Assembly: GCA_030731745.1 (NCBI GenBank)
Contig: JANQTJ010000012.1
Location: 1 to 64,000 of the forward strand
Length of the DNA stretch: 64,000 nucleotides
Direction: 5' to 3'
DNA from: Flaviramulus sp.
Lineage (GTDB): Bacteria; Bacteroidota; Bacteroidia; Flavobacteriales; Flavobacteriaceae
The number at the start of each line of letters is the position of its first letter. The first letter of the stretch is position 1. The notes beneath the pieces were generated by a model. The model was not told where the DNA came from and did not search any database. It saw nothing but the letters and a program-made list of their open reading frames with translations. The position numbers and the translations under genes are program-made. Below, in pieces: positions 7,714-17,500 of the stretch.

Positions 7714-8862
7714 ATGAAAAATTTATACATTTTAATTTTAGCCGTTTTTATAGTTTCCTGCATTAAATTAAAAGAGTCCAATGACGCTAATTTGGCTAAA
7801 GTTAATAATTGGGCATTTAACAGCTTTAATAAGGTAGATAATCTCAATCCTATACTAGTCCCTTCTTTTAGTTTAAAATTCGCTTGTCCTTTATCTGAAA
7901 CAGAAGTTTTTTGGGAAAGTAGAAACGTTTTAAATCCTTCGGCTATTTTGAAAGATAATAAAGTGTTTTTATTTTATAGAGCGCAAGATTCATCAGGGAC
8001 ATCTAGAATTGGTTTGGCAGTAAGTGTTGATGGTCTTCATTTTAAAAAAAAACCATCACCTGTGATATTTCCAGATGATGATTTTATGAAAATTTATGAG
8101 TGGAACTATAAAAAGTTTTTAAAAGATAAAGATTTTGAAGATTGTAAAGATTGTTATTTTGATGGAATTGAAGACCCAAGAATAGTAATGAATAATGAAG
8201 GTACTTATGTTATGACTTATACGGCATATGATGGGAAAACGGCTCGTTTAAGTGTAGCTTCCTCTAAAGATTTAACCAACTGGACAAAACATGGTTTGGC
8301 ATTTAAAGATGATGTCTATAAAGATCTTTGGACTAAATCTGGGGCTATTGTCATAGAAATGAAAGATGGTAAGCCAATAGCGAAAAAGATTGATGGAAAA
8401 TATTGGATGTATTTTGGTGATACTAATATTTTTTTAGCAAATTCAGTAGATTTAATCAACTGGGAAGTTTGTGAAAACGAGGAGTCTAACCATAGAATTT
8501 CTGTTTTAAATCCAAGAATGGGATATTTTGATAGCAGACTTGTAGAACCAGGACCTTATGCTTTATTTAAAAACCAAGGTATTTTATTAATATATAATGG
8601 AAGTAATGCTGCAAATTTTAATGATACTAACTTACCAAAATTTTCTTACGCAGCAGGACAAGCCCTTTTTGATAAAGATGTGCCTTATAAATTAATAGAT
8701 AGAACGAAAGGCTATTTTATATACCCAGATAAGGATTATGAGAAAATTGGTGAAGTAAATCAGGTTTGTTTTGTTGAAGGTTTAGTTAAAAAACAGAATA
8801 AGTGGTTTTTGTATTATGGCACAGCAGATTCTAAAATTGCTGTAGCAGTGAGTGAAGATTAA
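7714..8862 (+). CDS. GH130-like beta-propeller lipoprotein
   Basis: Secreted lipoprotein of 382 residues. The N-terminus is a lipoprotein signal with the lipobox FIVSC, so the mature protein would be tethered to a membrane. The body has features of the five-bladed propeller of glycoside hydrolase family 130 (beta-mannoside phosphorylases and hydrolases): NPSAI followed by FYRA, an SxDGxxF strand, the GIEDPRI segment with its conserved Asp, and repeated short strand-loop units. The substrate cannot be read from sequence; mannan or N-glycan mannose is the family norm, and a non-catalytic role is possible. I chose the ATG at 7714 because it gives a clean signal peptide; an in-frame ATG at 7696 would add six residues. 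It stands alone, downstream of RNA copy B, with no SusC/SusD pair nearby. Confidence 0.78.
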   Translation: MKNLYILILAVFIVSCIKLKESNDANLAKVNNWAFNSFNKVDNLNPILVPSFSLKFACPLSETEVFWESRNVLNPSAILKDNKVFLFYRAQDSSGTSRIGLAVSVDGLHFKKKPSPVIFPDDDFMKIYEWNYKKFLKDKDFEDCKDCYFDGIEDPRIVMNNEGTYVMTYTAYDGKTARLSVASSKDLTNWTKHGLAFKDDVYKDLWTKSGAIVIEMKDGKPIAKKIDGKYWMYFGDTNIFLANSVDLINWEVCENEESNHRISVLNPRMGYFDSRLVEPGPYALFKNQGILLIYNGSNAANFNDTNLPKFSYAAGQALFDKDVPYKLIDRTKGYFIYPDKDYEKIGEVNQVCFVEGLVKKQNKWFLYYGTADSKIAVAVSED

Positions 8863-8874
8863 ATTAATTATATT

Positions 8875-8904
8875 AAAAAAGCGCATTAGTTAGATGCGCT
8901 TTTA
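8875..8904 (+). terminator. Terminator between the GH130-like gene and leuB
   Basis: Arms AAAAGCGCAT and ATGCGCTTTT around a 7-base loop. A and T runs flank the stem on both sides, so it can serve the GH130-like gene and the convergent leu genes. Confidence 0.85.
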
Positions 8905-8956
8905 TGGAGTAACCCGAGTGATATTTTTAATTTGGCTTATTGACTAACTCAAGTAA

Positions 8957-10075
8957 TTAAATAATTGTGGATTGCCCCAGGTGGATGTTGGTAAAATTTA
9001 AGTTGGTTTCATCAGGATTATTTATAAAATCTTCTATAAAATCCCCAACTTTAGTGGTGGTAATATTATCGTATTTAGTATTTAAATCTGGTGTGGTAAT
9101 ATGTAGTTTTAATGATTTATCAACCCCTTCTCTCAATAAAGAAGCTTCATCATCTAAACCAAAATGGTCTAATAGCATGGCAGCTGATAAAATAGAAGCT
9201 ATAGGGTTAGCAATGCCTTTATTAGTAGCTCTGGTGTATGCACCATGAATGGGTTCAAACATTGCGTGATCTTTACCTATAGATGCAGAAGCTAATAAGC
9301 CAATAGAACCTACAATTACGCTGGCTTCTTCTGATAAAATATCTCCAAACATATTTTCAGTTAAAATAACATCAAACTGTTTTGGGTTAATAATAAGCTC
9401 CATTGCCGCTTTGTCAATAAACATGTAGTTTGTTTTTACATTAGGATATTGAGTTGCTAATTCTTGAACAACTCTACGCCAAAGTCTAGAGCTTTCTAAA
9501 ACATTTGCTTTGTCAACTAAAGTAAGTTTTCGTTTTCTTGCTTGAGCAGCTTGAAAAGCTAAATGTGTGATACGCTCAATTTCATCGCGTGTATATTCAC
9601 AAATATCTGAGGCTTTATTACCATCCTCACTTAATTTTTTTTCACCAAAATAAATACCACTTGTTAATTCTCTATATATAAGAATATTAGTCTCTTTAAT
9701 TTGGCTTTTCTTTAAAGAAGATTTGTTTAGTAAATCTTCATAAGCAATTACAGGTCTGATGTTAGCAAATAAATCTAGAATTTTACGAAGCCCTAAAAGC
9801 CCTTGTTCTGGACGTACTTTAGCGTTGGTATCTAAATCATAAGAGGTATTACCAATAGCTCCGAATAAAATAGCATCTGCTTTTTTACATATGCTAATAG
9901 TTTCATCAGGTAGAGGATTTCCTGTTTTATCAATAGCCGAAGCACCAACAAGTCCGTAATTAAAAGTAAATACATGATTAAATTCCATAGCAATAGCTCT
10001 CAAAACCTTAACGGCTTGAGCTGTAACCTCTGGGCCAATACCATCTCCTGGTAAAACGGCAATATTTAATTTCAT
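8957..10075 (-). CDS. leuB: 3-isopropylmalate dehydrogenase
   Basis: Third enzyme of leucine synthesis: NAD-dependent oxidation and decarboxylation of 3-isopropylmalate to 2-ketoisocaproate in the cytoplasm. The 372-residue length is normal. Family signs include the N-terminal GDGIGPEV, the substrate-loop region RELTSGIYFGE, and the NMFGDILSEEAS metal and substrate segment near residue 240. It lies ten bases downstream of leuA on the same strand, so the two are surely one transcript. leuC and leuD, the isomerase subunits, are not next to them in this window. Confidence 0.95.
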   Translation of the reverse strand: MKLNIAVLPGDGIGPEVTAQAVKVLRAIAMEFNHVFTFNYGLVGASAIDKTGNPLPDETISICKKADAILFGAIGNTSYDLDTNAKVRPEQGLLGLRKILDLFANIRPVIAYEDLLNKSSLKKSQIKETNILIYRELTSGIYFGEKKLSEDGNKASDICEYTRDEIERITHLAFQAAQARKRKLTLVDKANVLESSRLWRRVVQELATQYPNVKTNYMFIDKAAMELIINPKQFDVILTENMFGDILSEEASVIVGSIGLLASASIGKDHAMFEPIHGAYTRATNKGIANPIASILSAAMLLDHFGLDDEASLLREGVDKSLKLHITTPDLNTKYDNITTTKVGDFIEDFINNPDETNLNFTNIHLGQSTII

Positions 10076-10085
10076 TTACTTTAGT

Positions 10086-11261
10086 TTAAGCAGAAATAAT
10101 TTCTTTGTATACTTTGCTATTTTCTATAATTTGATGAATATCATTATCAACCACTTCCTTTTTTTTATCGGCAAAATCTAAAAATTTTGTATAGATTTCG
10201 TCTAATTGAAGCTTTGTTAATTCATATCCAATATTTTTTGCTCGGTATGCTAATGCGGCTCTACCACTTCTAGCTGTTAAAACGATAGCGGACTCTGTTA
10301 CACCAACATCTTTAGGGTCAATAATTTCGTAAGTTTCACGATTTTTTATTACCCCATCTTGATGAATACCAGAACTGTGGGCAAATGCATTTGCACCTAC
10401 AATGGCTTTATTAGGTTGGGTATAAATTCCCATACTATCCGAAACTAGTTGACTAATACCATAAAGCATTTGGGTTTGAATTCTAGTATCTAGGTTTAAA
10501 TAAGGATGCTGTTTTAAAATCATAACCACTTCTTCCAAAGCAGTGTTTCCAGCGCGTTCTCCAATACCATTTATGGTACATTCAATTTGTCTAGCTCCAT
10601 TAATTACTCCCTCAATAGAATTTGCAGTAGCCAATCCTAAATCGTTATGGCAATGGCAAGATAAAATAGCTTTATCAATACCATTTACGTTTTCTTTTAA
10701 GTATTTTATTTTGGCTCCGTACTCACTTGGCAAACAGTATCCAGTTGTGTCTGGAATATTTAAAACAGTAGCTCCAGCTTTTATGACAGCCTCGCAAACT
10801 CTAGCTAAATATTCATTATCAGTTCTACCTGCATCTTCCGCATAAAACTCTACATCCTCAACAAAAGACTTAGCATATTTTACAGCTTTCACAGCGCGAT
10901 CAATGATGTCCTCTTGAGTTGATTTGAATTTATGTTTAATATGAGAATCTGAGGTTCCAATACCTGTATGTATTCGGGGTATTTTAGCATATTTTAAAGC
11001 TTCAGCAGCTACCTTGATATCATTTTCAACTGAGCGTGTTAAACCACAAACCGTAGCGTGTTTTACAATTTTAGCAATTTCTTCAACTGATTTAAAGTCG
11101 CCAGGACTAGAAACCGGAAACCCCGCTTCAATAATATCAACACCTAAAATATCAAGTTGTTCGGCTATAATTATTTTTTGCTCAGTATTTAGCTTACAAC
11201 CAGGTACTTGCTCTCCATCTCTTAGTGTTGTATCAAAAATTTGAACTTTATTATCAGACAT
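10086..11261 (-). CDS. leuA: 2-isopropylmalate synthase, short form without regulatory domain
   Basis: Claisen condensation of acetyl-CoA with 2-ketoisovalerate, the first committed step to leucine. The TIM-barrel motifs are clear: [11 protein letters not shown] at the N-terminus, [12 protein letters not shown], and the metal-binding [13 protein letters not shown]. The protein has only 391 residues, so the C-terminal allosteric LeuA dimer domain of the usual 510-560 residue enzyme is absent. Leucine feedback inhibition through that domain is therefore not expected. Citramalate synthase or a homocitrate-synthase-like enzyme is a less likely alternative, because leuB is directly downstream. No leucine leader peptide or riboswitch was seen in the 148 bases upstream. 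Confidence 0.88.
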   Translation of the reverse strand: MSDNKVQIFDTTLRDGEQVPGCKLNTEQKIIIAEQLDILGVDIIEAGFPVSSPGDFKSVEEIAKIVKHATVCGLTRSVENDIKVAAEALKYAKIPRIHTGIGTSDSHIKHKFKSTQEDIIDRAVKAVKYAKSFVEDVEFYAEDAGRTDNEYLARVCEAVIKAGATVLNIPDTTGYCLPSEYGAKIKYLKENVNGIDKAILSCHCHNDLGLATANSIEGVINGARQIECTINGIGERAGNTALEEVVMILKQHPYLNLDTRIQTQMLYGISQLVSDSMGIYTQPNKAIVGANAFAHSSGIHQDGVIKNRETYEIIDPKDVGVTESAIVLTARSGRAALAYRAKNIGYELTKLQLDEIYTKFLDFADKKKEVVDNDIHQIIENSKVYKEIISA

Positions 11262-11409
11262 TTATTAAAATATATTTTCTTATTGTTCTACGAAGTTATA
11301 TTTTGGTTATCGAAAAAGAGAATTCAACGTTATATTATTACGATGTTTAACTTAGTAATAATTAATTTAAAATACTGTAAATCAATATTTTATTATTGTT
11401 TTTATAACT

Positions 11410-12960
11410 ATGACAAAAGAGCAAAAAGATAATTTGTTTATATTAGTAAAGTCCTTGTCAAAATCTGAAAAAAGACAATTCAAACTTTATGTTGGAAGAT
11501 TAGGGGTAAATGAAGACTCTAAATTTTTAACGTTATTTAATATTCTTGATAAATTATCAGTTTATGATGAATCGACAATTTTAAAAAAGGGTATTGTTAA
11601 AAAACAGCAGCTTTCAAATTTAAAAGCGCATTTATATAAACAAATTTTAATAAGCTTAAGACTCAATCCTTCGCATCAAAATATTAGAATTCAAATTCGT
11701 GAACAACTTGATTTTGCAACAATACTTTACCACAAAGGATTATACAAACAGAGTTTAAAAATATTAGATAAAGCTAAAACTTTAGCCATTTCTCATGAAG
11801 AAAAAAATGTGGCTTATGAAATTGTGGAACTTGAAAAAGTTATTGAATCTCAATATATTACAAGAAGTTTAAGTAATAGAGCTGATGAGCTAACTATACA
11901 AGCCAAAGAGCTTAGTTTGCAAAATGTTTTAGCTAGTAAATTATCCAATTTATCACTTCAATTATATGGATTATTTTTAAAAACCGGCTATATTAAGAAT
12001 GATGAAGAGCATCAAATAATTACCAATTATTTTAATGATAGACTCCCAAAATATGATATTAATAAACTTGGATTTAGAGAAAAACTCTGGCTTTATAAAT
12101 CGTATTTATGGTACAGTTTTTTAACTGTCGATTTTTTATCTTGTTATAAATATGCATCAAAATGGGTTAGTTTATTTTACGAAAACAAAGATCAAATTAT
12201 TTTAAACCCAGTCTTTTTTTTAAGAGGAAATCATTATTTATTAGAAACACTTTTTTATTTAAGACAGTACGAAAAATTTAAAGAAACTTTGCTTCAACTT
12301 GAAGCTATTACTAAGGAAAGTTGGTTTCCTTTAGATGATAATAATGAAAGTTTAGCTTTCCTTTTTATTTATAATAATAAGTTTAATCTCCATTTTATGG
12401 AAGGCAGGTTTAAAGAAGGTTTGCCTCTTATTGATGAGCTTTTAGAACGTTTAAAAAAATATAACAACCGTATTGATGAGCATCACATTATGGTGTTTTA
12501 TTACAAAATAGCAAGTATGTATTTTGGTGCTGGAGAAAATAAAAAATGTATTAAATTTTTAGAAAAAATTATTAGTAATAAGTCTTTACAAATGCGTGAA
12601 GATTTGCTTTGTTTTGCTAGAATTTTAAATCTTGTTGCTCATTATGAAGCCGGTCTAGATTACCATTTGGATGTTTTAATTAAGAGCACTTACAAGTTTT
12701 TGATTAAAATGGAAGATTTGTATGAAGTTCAAAAAGAGTTTATAAAATTTTTAAGAGGTTTGGGGGATATTTATCCACACGAAGTGAGAGAAGAATTTGT
12801 GAAACTTCACAAAAAATTAAAAGAATTTGAGAACGACCCTTATCAAAGTCGTGCCTTTTTATATCTAGATATTATCTCGTGGTTGGAGTCTAAAATTCAA
12901 AATAAACCAATAGATTTAGTGATACAAGAAAAGTTTTTAATTAGCCAAAACCATTTATAA
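11410..12960 (+). CDS. Conserved helical-repeat protein of unknown function
   Basis: A 516-residue cytoplasmic protein with no signal peptide or membrane segment. The sequence is almost all helix, with amphipathic repeats of tetratricopeptide character from about residue 100 onward (for example YHKGLYKQSLKILDKA, where paired helices recur every 35-40 residues). The first 90 residues are basic and resemble a small helical domain (LVKSLSKSEKRQFKLYV). I do not recognise a catalytic motif. It sits alone, divergent from leuA and upstream of the methionine riboswitch, so neighbours give no clue. A scaffold or protein-binding role is a guess from the fold only. Confidence 0.75.
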   Translation: MTKEQKDNLFILVKSLSKSEKRQFKLYVGRLGVNEDSKFLTLFNILDKLSVYDESTILKKGIVKKQQLSNLKAHLYKQILISLRLNPSHQNIRIQIREQLDFATILYHKGLYKQSLKILDKAKTLAISHEEKNVAYEIVELEKVIESQYITRSLSNRADELTIQAKELSLQNVLASKLSNLSLQLYGLFLKTGYIKNDEEHQIITNYFNDRLPKYDINKLGFREKLWLYKSYLWYSFLTVDFLSCYKYASKWVSLFYENKDQIILNPVFFLRGNHYLLETLFYLRQYEKFKETLLQLEAITKESWFPLDDNNESLAFLFIYNNKFNLHFMEGRFKEGLPLIDELLERLKKYNNRIDEHHIMVFYYKIASMYFGAGENKKCIKFLEKIISNKSLQMREDLLCFARILNLVAHYEAGLDYHLDVLIKSTYKFLIKMEDLYEVQKEFIKFLRGLGDIYPHEVREEFVKLHKKLKEFENDPYQSRAFLYLDIISWLESKIQNKPIDLVIQEKFLISQNHL

Positions 12961-12983
12961 ATTTAAAATTTTAATCAAAAAAA

Positions 12984-13016
12984 TTTGGATATTAACTTTT
13001 TCTGAACGAATATTTG
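12984..13016 (+). promoter_or_regulatory. Bacteroidota-type promoter of the metY riboswitch transcript
   Basis: TTTG at 12984-12987 and AATATTTG at 13009-13016 (one mismatch to TAnnTTTG), separated by 21 bases. A start near 13022 fits a transcript whose riboswitch begins about 25 bases later. Confidence 0.55.
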
Positions 13017-13046
13017 CACTCACAAAGTTCAAGCACTTACTGAAAT

Positions 13047-13164
13047 GTTATCAAGAAAGGCGGAGGGATTAGACCCTATGAAGCCTTAGCAACCCTTTAC
13101 TTGTAAAGAAGGTGCTAAATTCTACTTAAGTTCTAAAAATAATTTAGAGTTTTAGATAGATAAC
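13047..13164 (+). promoter_or_regulatory. SAM-I (S-box) riboswitch of the metY operon
   Basis: P1 pairs GTTATC (13047-13052) with GATAAC (13159-13164). Between them are the S-box landmarks: AAGAAAGGCGGAGGGAT, GACCCTATGAAGCC, TAGCAACC and the GGTGCTAAATTC segment, plus a P4 hairpin (CTAAA/TTTAG). S-adenosylmethionine binding would close P1 and switch off the methionine genes. A hairpin terminator follows six bases later, so control is likely by transcription termination. Confidence 0.93.
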
Positions 13165-13169
13165 CTAAC

Positions 13170-13202
13170 GAAATTACAGAAAGTAATTTCTATATTCTTT
13201 TT
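13170..13202 (+). terminator. SAM riboswitch terminator
   Basis: GAAATTAC and GTAATTTC pair around a 5-base loop and are followed by TATATTCTTTTT. The first arm can pair instead with TAATTT inside P4, which offers an antiterminator state when SAM is absent. Confidence 0.7.
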
Positions 13203-13279
13203 AACATTTTTCTATTAAGTACGCTTTCATAAGCGCATTTGGCTTTTTAATTAATTTATTAATAAAAAAAATTAGAAAA

Positions 13280-14554
13280 ATGAGTACACAAAAATTAGCA
13301 ACAAACGCATTACATGCAGGACATGATTTCGCAGCAAATGGAGGAGCAAGAGCCGTTCCTATTTATCAAACAACATCTTATGTTTTTAATAATTCAGATC
13401 ATGCCGCAAACTTGTTTTCACTCAAAGAATTAGGGTTTATTTATACACGTTTAAATAACCCAACTAACCAAATTTTGCAGGAACGTTTAGCAACCATTGA
13501 AGGTGGTGTTGGAGCTGTAGTTTTTGCTTCAGGTACATCGGCTATTTCAACTGGATTATTAACACTTTTAAAAGCTGGCGACCATATTGTTGCTTCAAGC
13601 AGTTTGTATGGAGGTACTTATAATTTATTAAATGTAACACTACCACGTTTGGGTATTACAACAACTTTTGTAGATGCTGATAATCCTGAGAATTTTGCAG
13701 CTGCCGTACAACATAATACACGTGCTTTTTTTGTAGAATCTTTAGGAAATCCAAAATTAGATGTTTTAGATATTGAAGCTATTGCAAAGCATTCTAAAGC
13801 AGCAGGTGTGCCATTTATTGTAGATAATACGGTTGCTACCCCTGCTTTGTTAAATCCCATAAAACATGGAGCTAATATTGTTATTCACTCCTTAACAAAA
13901 TATATTGGTGGTCAAGGAAATTCATTAGGAGGTGCTATAATTGATGGTGGTAATTTTGATTGGGCTAATGGGAAATTTCCCGAATTCACCCAGCCTTCCG
14001 CAGGTTATCATGGTTTAAAATATTATGAAACTTTAGGAGCTTCTTCCTATACATTTAAATTAATTCTTGAAGGTCTACGAGATTTTGGAGGTGCTTTAAG
14101 CCCTACAAATGCTTTTAATATCATTCAAGGATTAGAAACACTTTCTGTTAGAATCAAACAACACAGTGAAAATGCTTTAGCATTAGCAAAATGGTTAGAA
14201 GCACAAGATGAAGTAGCTTGGGTAAATTATCCTGGTTTAGAAAGTAGTAATTATAAAGGCTTAGCTAAAAAATATTTGCCTAATGGTCAGAGTGGAATTG
14301 TTACCTTTGGCGCCAAAGGTGGTTTTGATGCAGCAAAAGCTATTGCAGATAACACTAAATTATTTTCATTATTAGCAAATATTGGAGATACAAAATCATT
14401 AATTATTCACCCTTCTAGTACAACACATCAACAATTAAATGAAGTAGAACAACAATCTGCAGGAGTAACTTCAGATTTAATTCGTTTATCAGTTGGAATC
14501 GAAGATTTAGAGGATTTAAAAGCTGATTTGAAAGCTGCTTTCGCAACCATATAA
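13280..14554 (+). CDS. metY: O-acetylhomoserine sulfhydrylase
   Basis: PLP enzyme that makes homocysteine from O-acetylhomoserine and sulfide, the direct sulfhydrylation route to methionine. The 424-residue length is that of the OAH sulfhydrylase branch of the Cys/Met metabolism family. Visible signs are the N-terminal ALHAGHD, the PLP-stacking region SSLYGGTYN, FVESLGNPKLDVLD, and the PLP lysine in HSLTKYIGGQGNSLGG. It lies behind a SAM-I riboswitch and 13 bases before the MetX-containing fusion gene that would supply its substrate. Residual cysteine synthase activity on O-acetylserine is possible. Confidence 0.92.
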   Translation: MSTQKLATNALHAGHDFAANGGARAVPIYQTTSYVFNNSDHAANLFSLKELGFIYTRLNNPTNQILQERLATIEGGVGAVVFASGTSAISTGLLTLLKAGDHIVASSSLYGGTYNLLNVTLPRLGITTTFVDADNPENFAAAVQHNTRAFFVESLGNPKLDVLDIEAIAKHSKAAGVPFIVDNTVATPALLNPIKHGANIVIHSLTKYIGGQGNSLGGAIIDGGNFDWANGKFPEFTQPSAGYHGLKYYETLGASSYTFKLILEGLRDFGGALSPTNAFNIIQGLETLSVRIKQHSENALALAKWLEAQDEVAWVNYPGLESSNYKGLAKKYLPNGQSGIVTFGAKGGFDAAKAIADNTKLFSLLANIGDTKSLIIHPSSTTHQQLNEVEQQSAGVTSDLIRLSVGIEDLEDLKADLKAAFATI

Positions 14555-14567
14555 TAAAATAAGTTAA

Positions 14568-17500
14568 TTGAAGCATTTATTGCAACATATCATCATTAAA
14601 AACTTTACTACACAAAGTAAAGTCTTAATCCTAGAGATAAAATTGAGTTATCAAATTTTTGGGAAAGCTTTAGGTTCTGCGCCTGTTATACTTGTAAATC
14701 ATGCGCTAACTGGTAACAGTAATGTTGCAGGCGAAAATGGCTGGTGGAAAGATTTAGTAGGAGCAGATAAAGTTATCGATACCAATCTTTACACCGTTGT
14801 AGCTTTTAATATTCCAGGAAATGGGTTTGATGGTTTTGTAATTGAAAACTACAAAGATTTTGTTGCCAGAGATATAGCAAAACTGTTTTTAATAGGCTTA
14901 AACAAATTAAAATTAGGCAAACTATTTGCAACAATTGGAGGTTCCTTAGGTGGTGGAATTGCATGGGAAATGGCGGTATTACAACCTGATTTCACAGAGC
15001 ATTTAGTTGTAGTGGCTACCGATTGGAAATCGACTGATTGGCTGATTGCAAATTGTCAAATACAAGAGCAGTTTCTGCTAAATTCTAAAAACCCTGTTCA
15101 CGATGCAAGAATGCATGCAATGTTATGTTACAGAACACCTGAATCTTTTAAAGAGCGATTTCAACGATCAAAAAATGAAGATTCAGAAATTTTTAATGTA
15201 GAAAGTTGGTTGTTGCATCACGGAAAGAAATTACAAGAACGTTTTCAACTTTCAGCTTATAAATTAATGAATCAATTGCTAAAAACGATTGATGTTACTA
15301 AAAACCGAAAATCTGATTTAAATGTTTTGGAAGCCATTCAGGCTAACATACATATCATTGGCGTTGATTCTGATTTATTTTTTACAGCTGAAGAAAATAG
15401 GCAAACTCATAAGCAATTGGCAGTAACGCATGCAAATGTTACTTACAATGAAATTAATTCGGTACATGGACATGATGCGTTTTTAATGGAATATGAGCAA
15501 TTAGAAAAAATTGTAGAAGGCATATTTGTACCAGATTCAAAAAAGAAAAAAATGAAAGTATTAAAGTTTGGAGGAAAATCTTTAGCTAATGGAGAAGGCT
15601 TAAATAAAGTGATTTCTATCATCGAAAATAAAGTAAATGCTGGAGAAAAAATAACAGTTGTAGTTTCAGCTCGTGGTAATGCTACCGATGAGCTTGAAGA
15701 CATTCTTAATAAAGCCCATAAAGGATTAGATTATAAAAATGATTTTGAATTTTTTAAAAATTATCAAAAAGAGCCATTAAGTACGATTGATTTTTCAGAA
15801 GAATTTTCAGTTTTAGAAAAATTATTTGAGGGTGTAAGTTTATTAAGGGATTTTAGTAAAAAAACTAAAGATGAAATTTTAGCACAAGGCGAATTATTAT
15901 CTGTTAAGATAGTATCAGAATTATTGAAGTTAAAAGCTATTAAAGCGAAAGCTACAGATGCTAGAAAACTTATAAAAACGGATGGTAATTTTGGGAATGC
16001 TAAACCAATAGCACAACTTTCAAAAGATAATATTAAGGGGTATTTTAAAATAAATAGTAGCAATACCGTTCATATTGTTACGGGTTTTATAGCCTCAAAC
16101 ACCGATAACGAAACCACAACTTTAGGTAGAAATGGTAGTAATTATACAGCGGCTTTATTAGCAAATTATTTAGATGCTGAAGAGTTGCAAAACTACACAC
16201 ATGTAAGTGGTATTTATACAGCAAACCCGGATTTTGTCGAGGATGCTCAAAAAATAAGAGAGCTGTCATTTAGTGAAGCTAACGAGTTGGCCAATTTTGG
16301 AACCACAGTATTACATGCAAAAACCATTATTCCGTTAGTTGAAAAAAACATCAACTTACGTATTTTAAACACCTTTAATTCGGATGATGAGGGCACTTTA
16401 ATTACAGCTAAACCAAACTCAAAAGAGGTAACATCATTATCCGTTTTAGATAATGTGGCACTTTTAAATTTAGAAGGTAGAGGTTTGTTGGGTAAAAGTG
16501 GTGTGGATGCCAGAATTTTTGGTGCATTAGCCAATAAAGATATTAGTGTAAGCATCATTTCTCAAGGATCTTCTGAAAGAGGTATTGGTCTTATTATTGA
16601 TGCAGACCAAGCTACCCAAGCTGTTATTGCATTAGAACGCGAGTTTGAAAAAGATTTTTATTCTCAAGATGTTAATAAAATTGATGTGGTAGATGATGTG
16701 GCTGTAATATCCATTATTGGTATTGAATTAAGTTCATTTCATAAACCATTTAATGCCCTTATAAAAAATCAAATTACACCTTTACTTTTTAATAATACGG
16801 TAACGGGTAGAAATGTGAGTTTGGTAGTTAAAAAGAGTCAGCTTCATAAAGCTATGAATGTTATTCATGGTGAGATTTTTGGTATTTCTAAAAAAGTAAA
16901 CATTGCTATTTTTGGTCATGGATTAGTTGGAAGTGCGTTGATAAATCAGATTTTAAAGTCTAAAAACGACATTGAAAAACGTAAAGGAATCCATCTAAAT
17001 GTATTTGCTATTGCAAATTCTAAACAACTTCTTTTAAATAAAAAAGGTGTTGATTTAAATTGGAAATCGGATATAAAAACAATTCAGACTAAAAGTTCTA
17101 TTGATGATATTATTGCTTTTGCAAAAGCAAATCACATGGAAAACTTAATTGCTGTTGATAATACAGCGAGTTCAAATTTTTATCAAAATTATATACCTTT
17201 GGTAGAAGCTGGTTTCGATTTGGTGTCTTCAAACAAAATAGCCAATACTATTACTCATGATTTTTATAAAGAATTACGAGTGAAATTAAAGGATAATAAT
17301 AAACAGTATCTATACGAAACTACAGTTGGTGCAGGTTTACCTTTAATTGATACCATTAAGTTATTACACGAATCGGGTGAAAATATTACTAGAATTCGTG
17401 GTGTATTTTCTGGGACATTGAGTTATTTATTTAATAATTTCTCAGTGCAGAATAAACCTTTTAGTACCATTATTCAGGAAACAATTGATAAAGGTTTTAC

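Noticed and set aside
11241-11432. 63-codon open frame across the leuA to 11410 gap
   Set aside because: It overlaps the starts of both flanking genes and shows no protein-like pattern.
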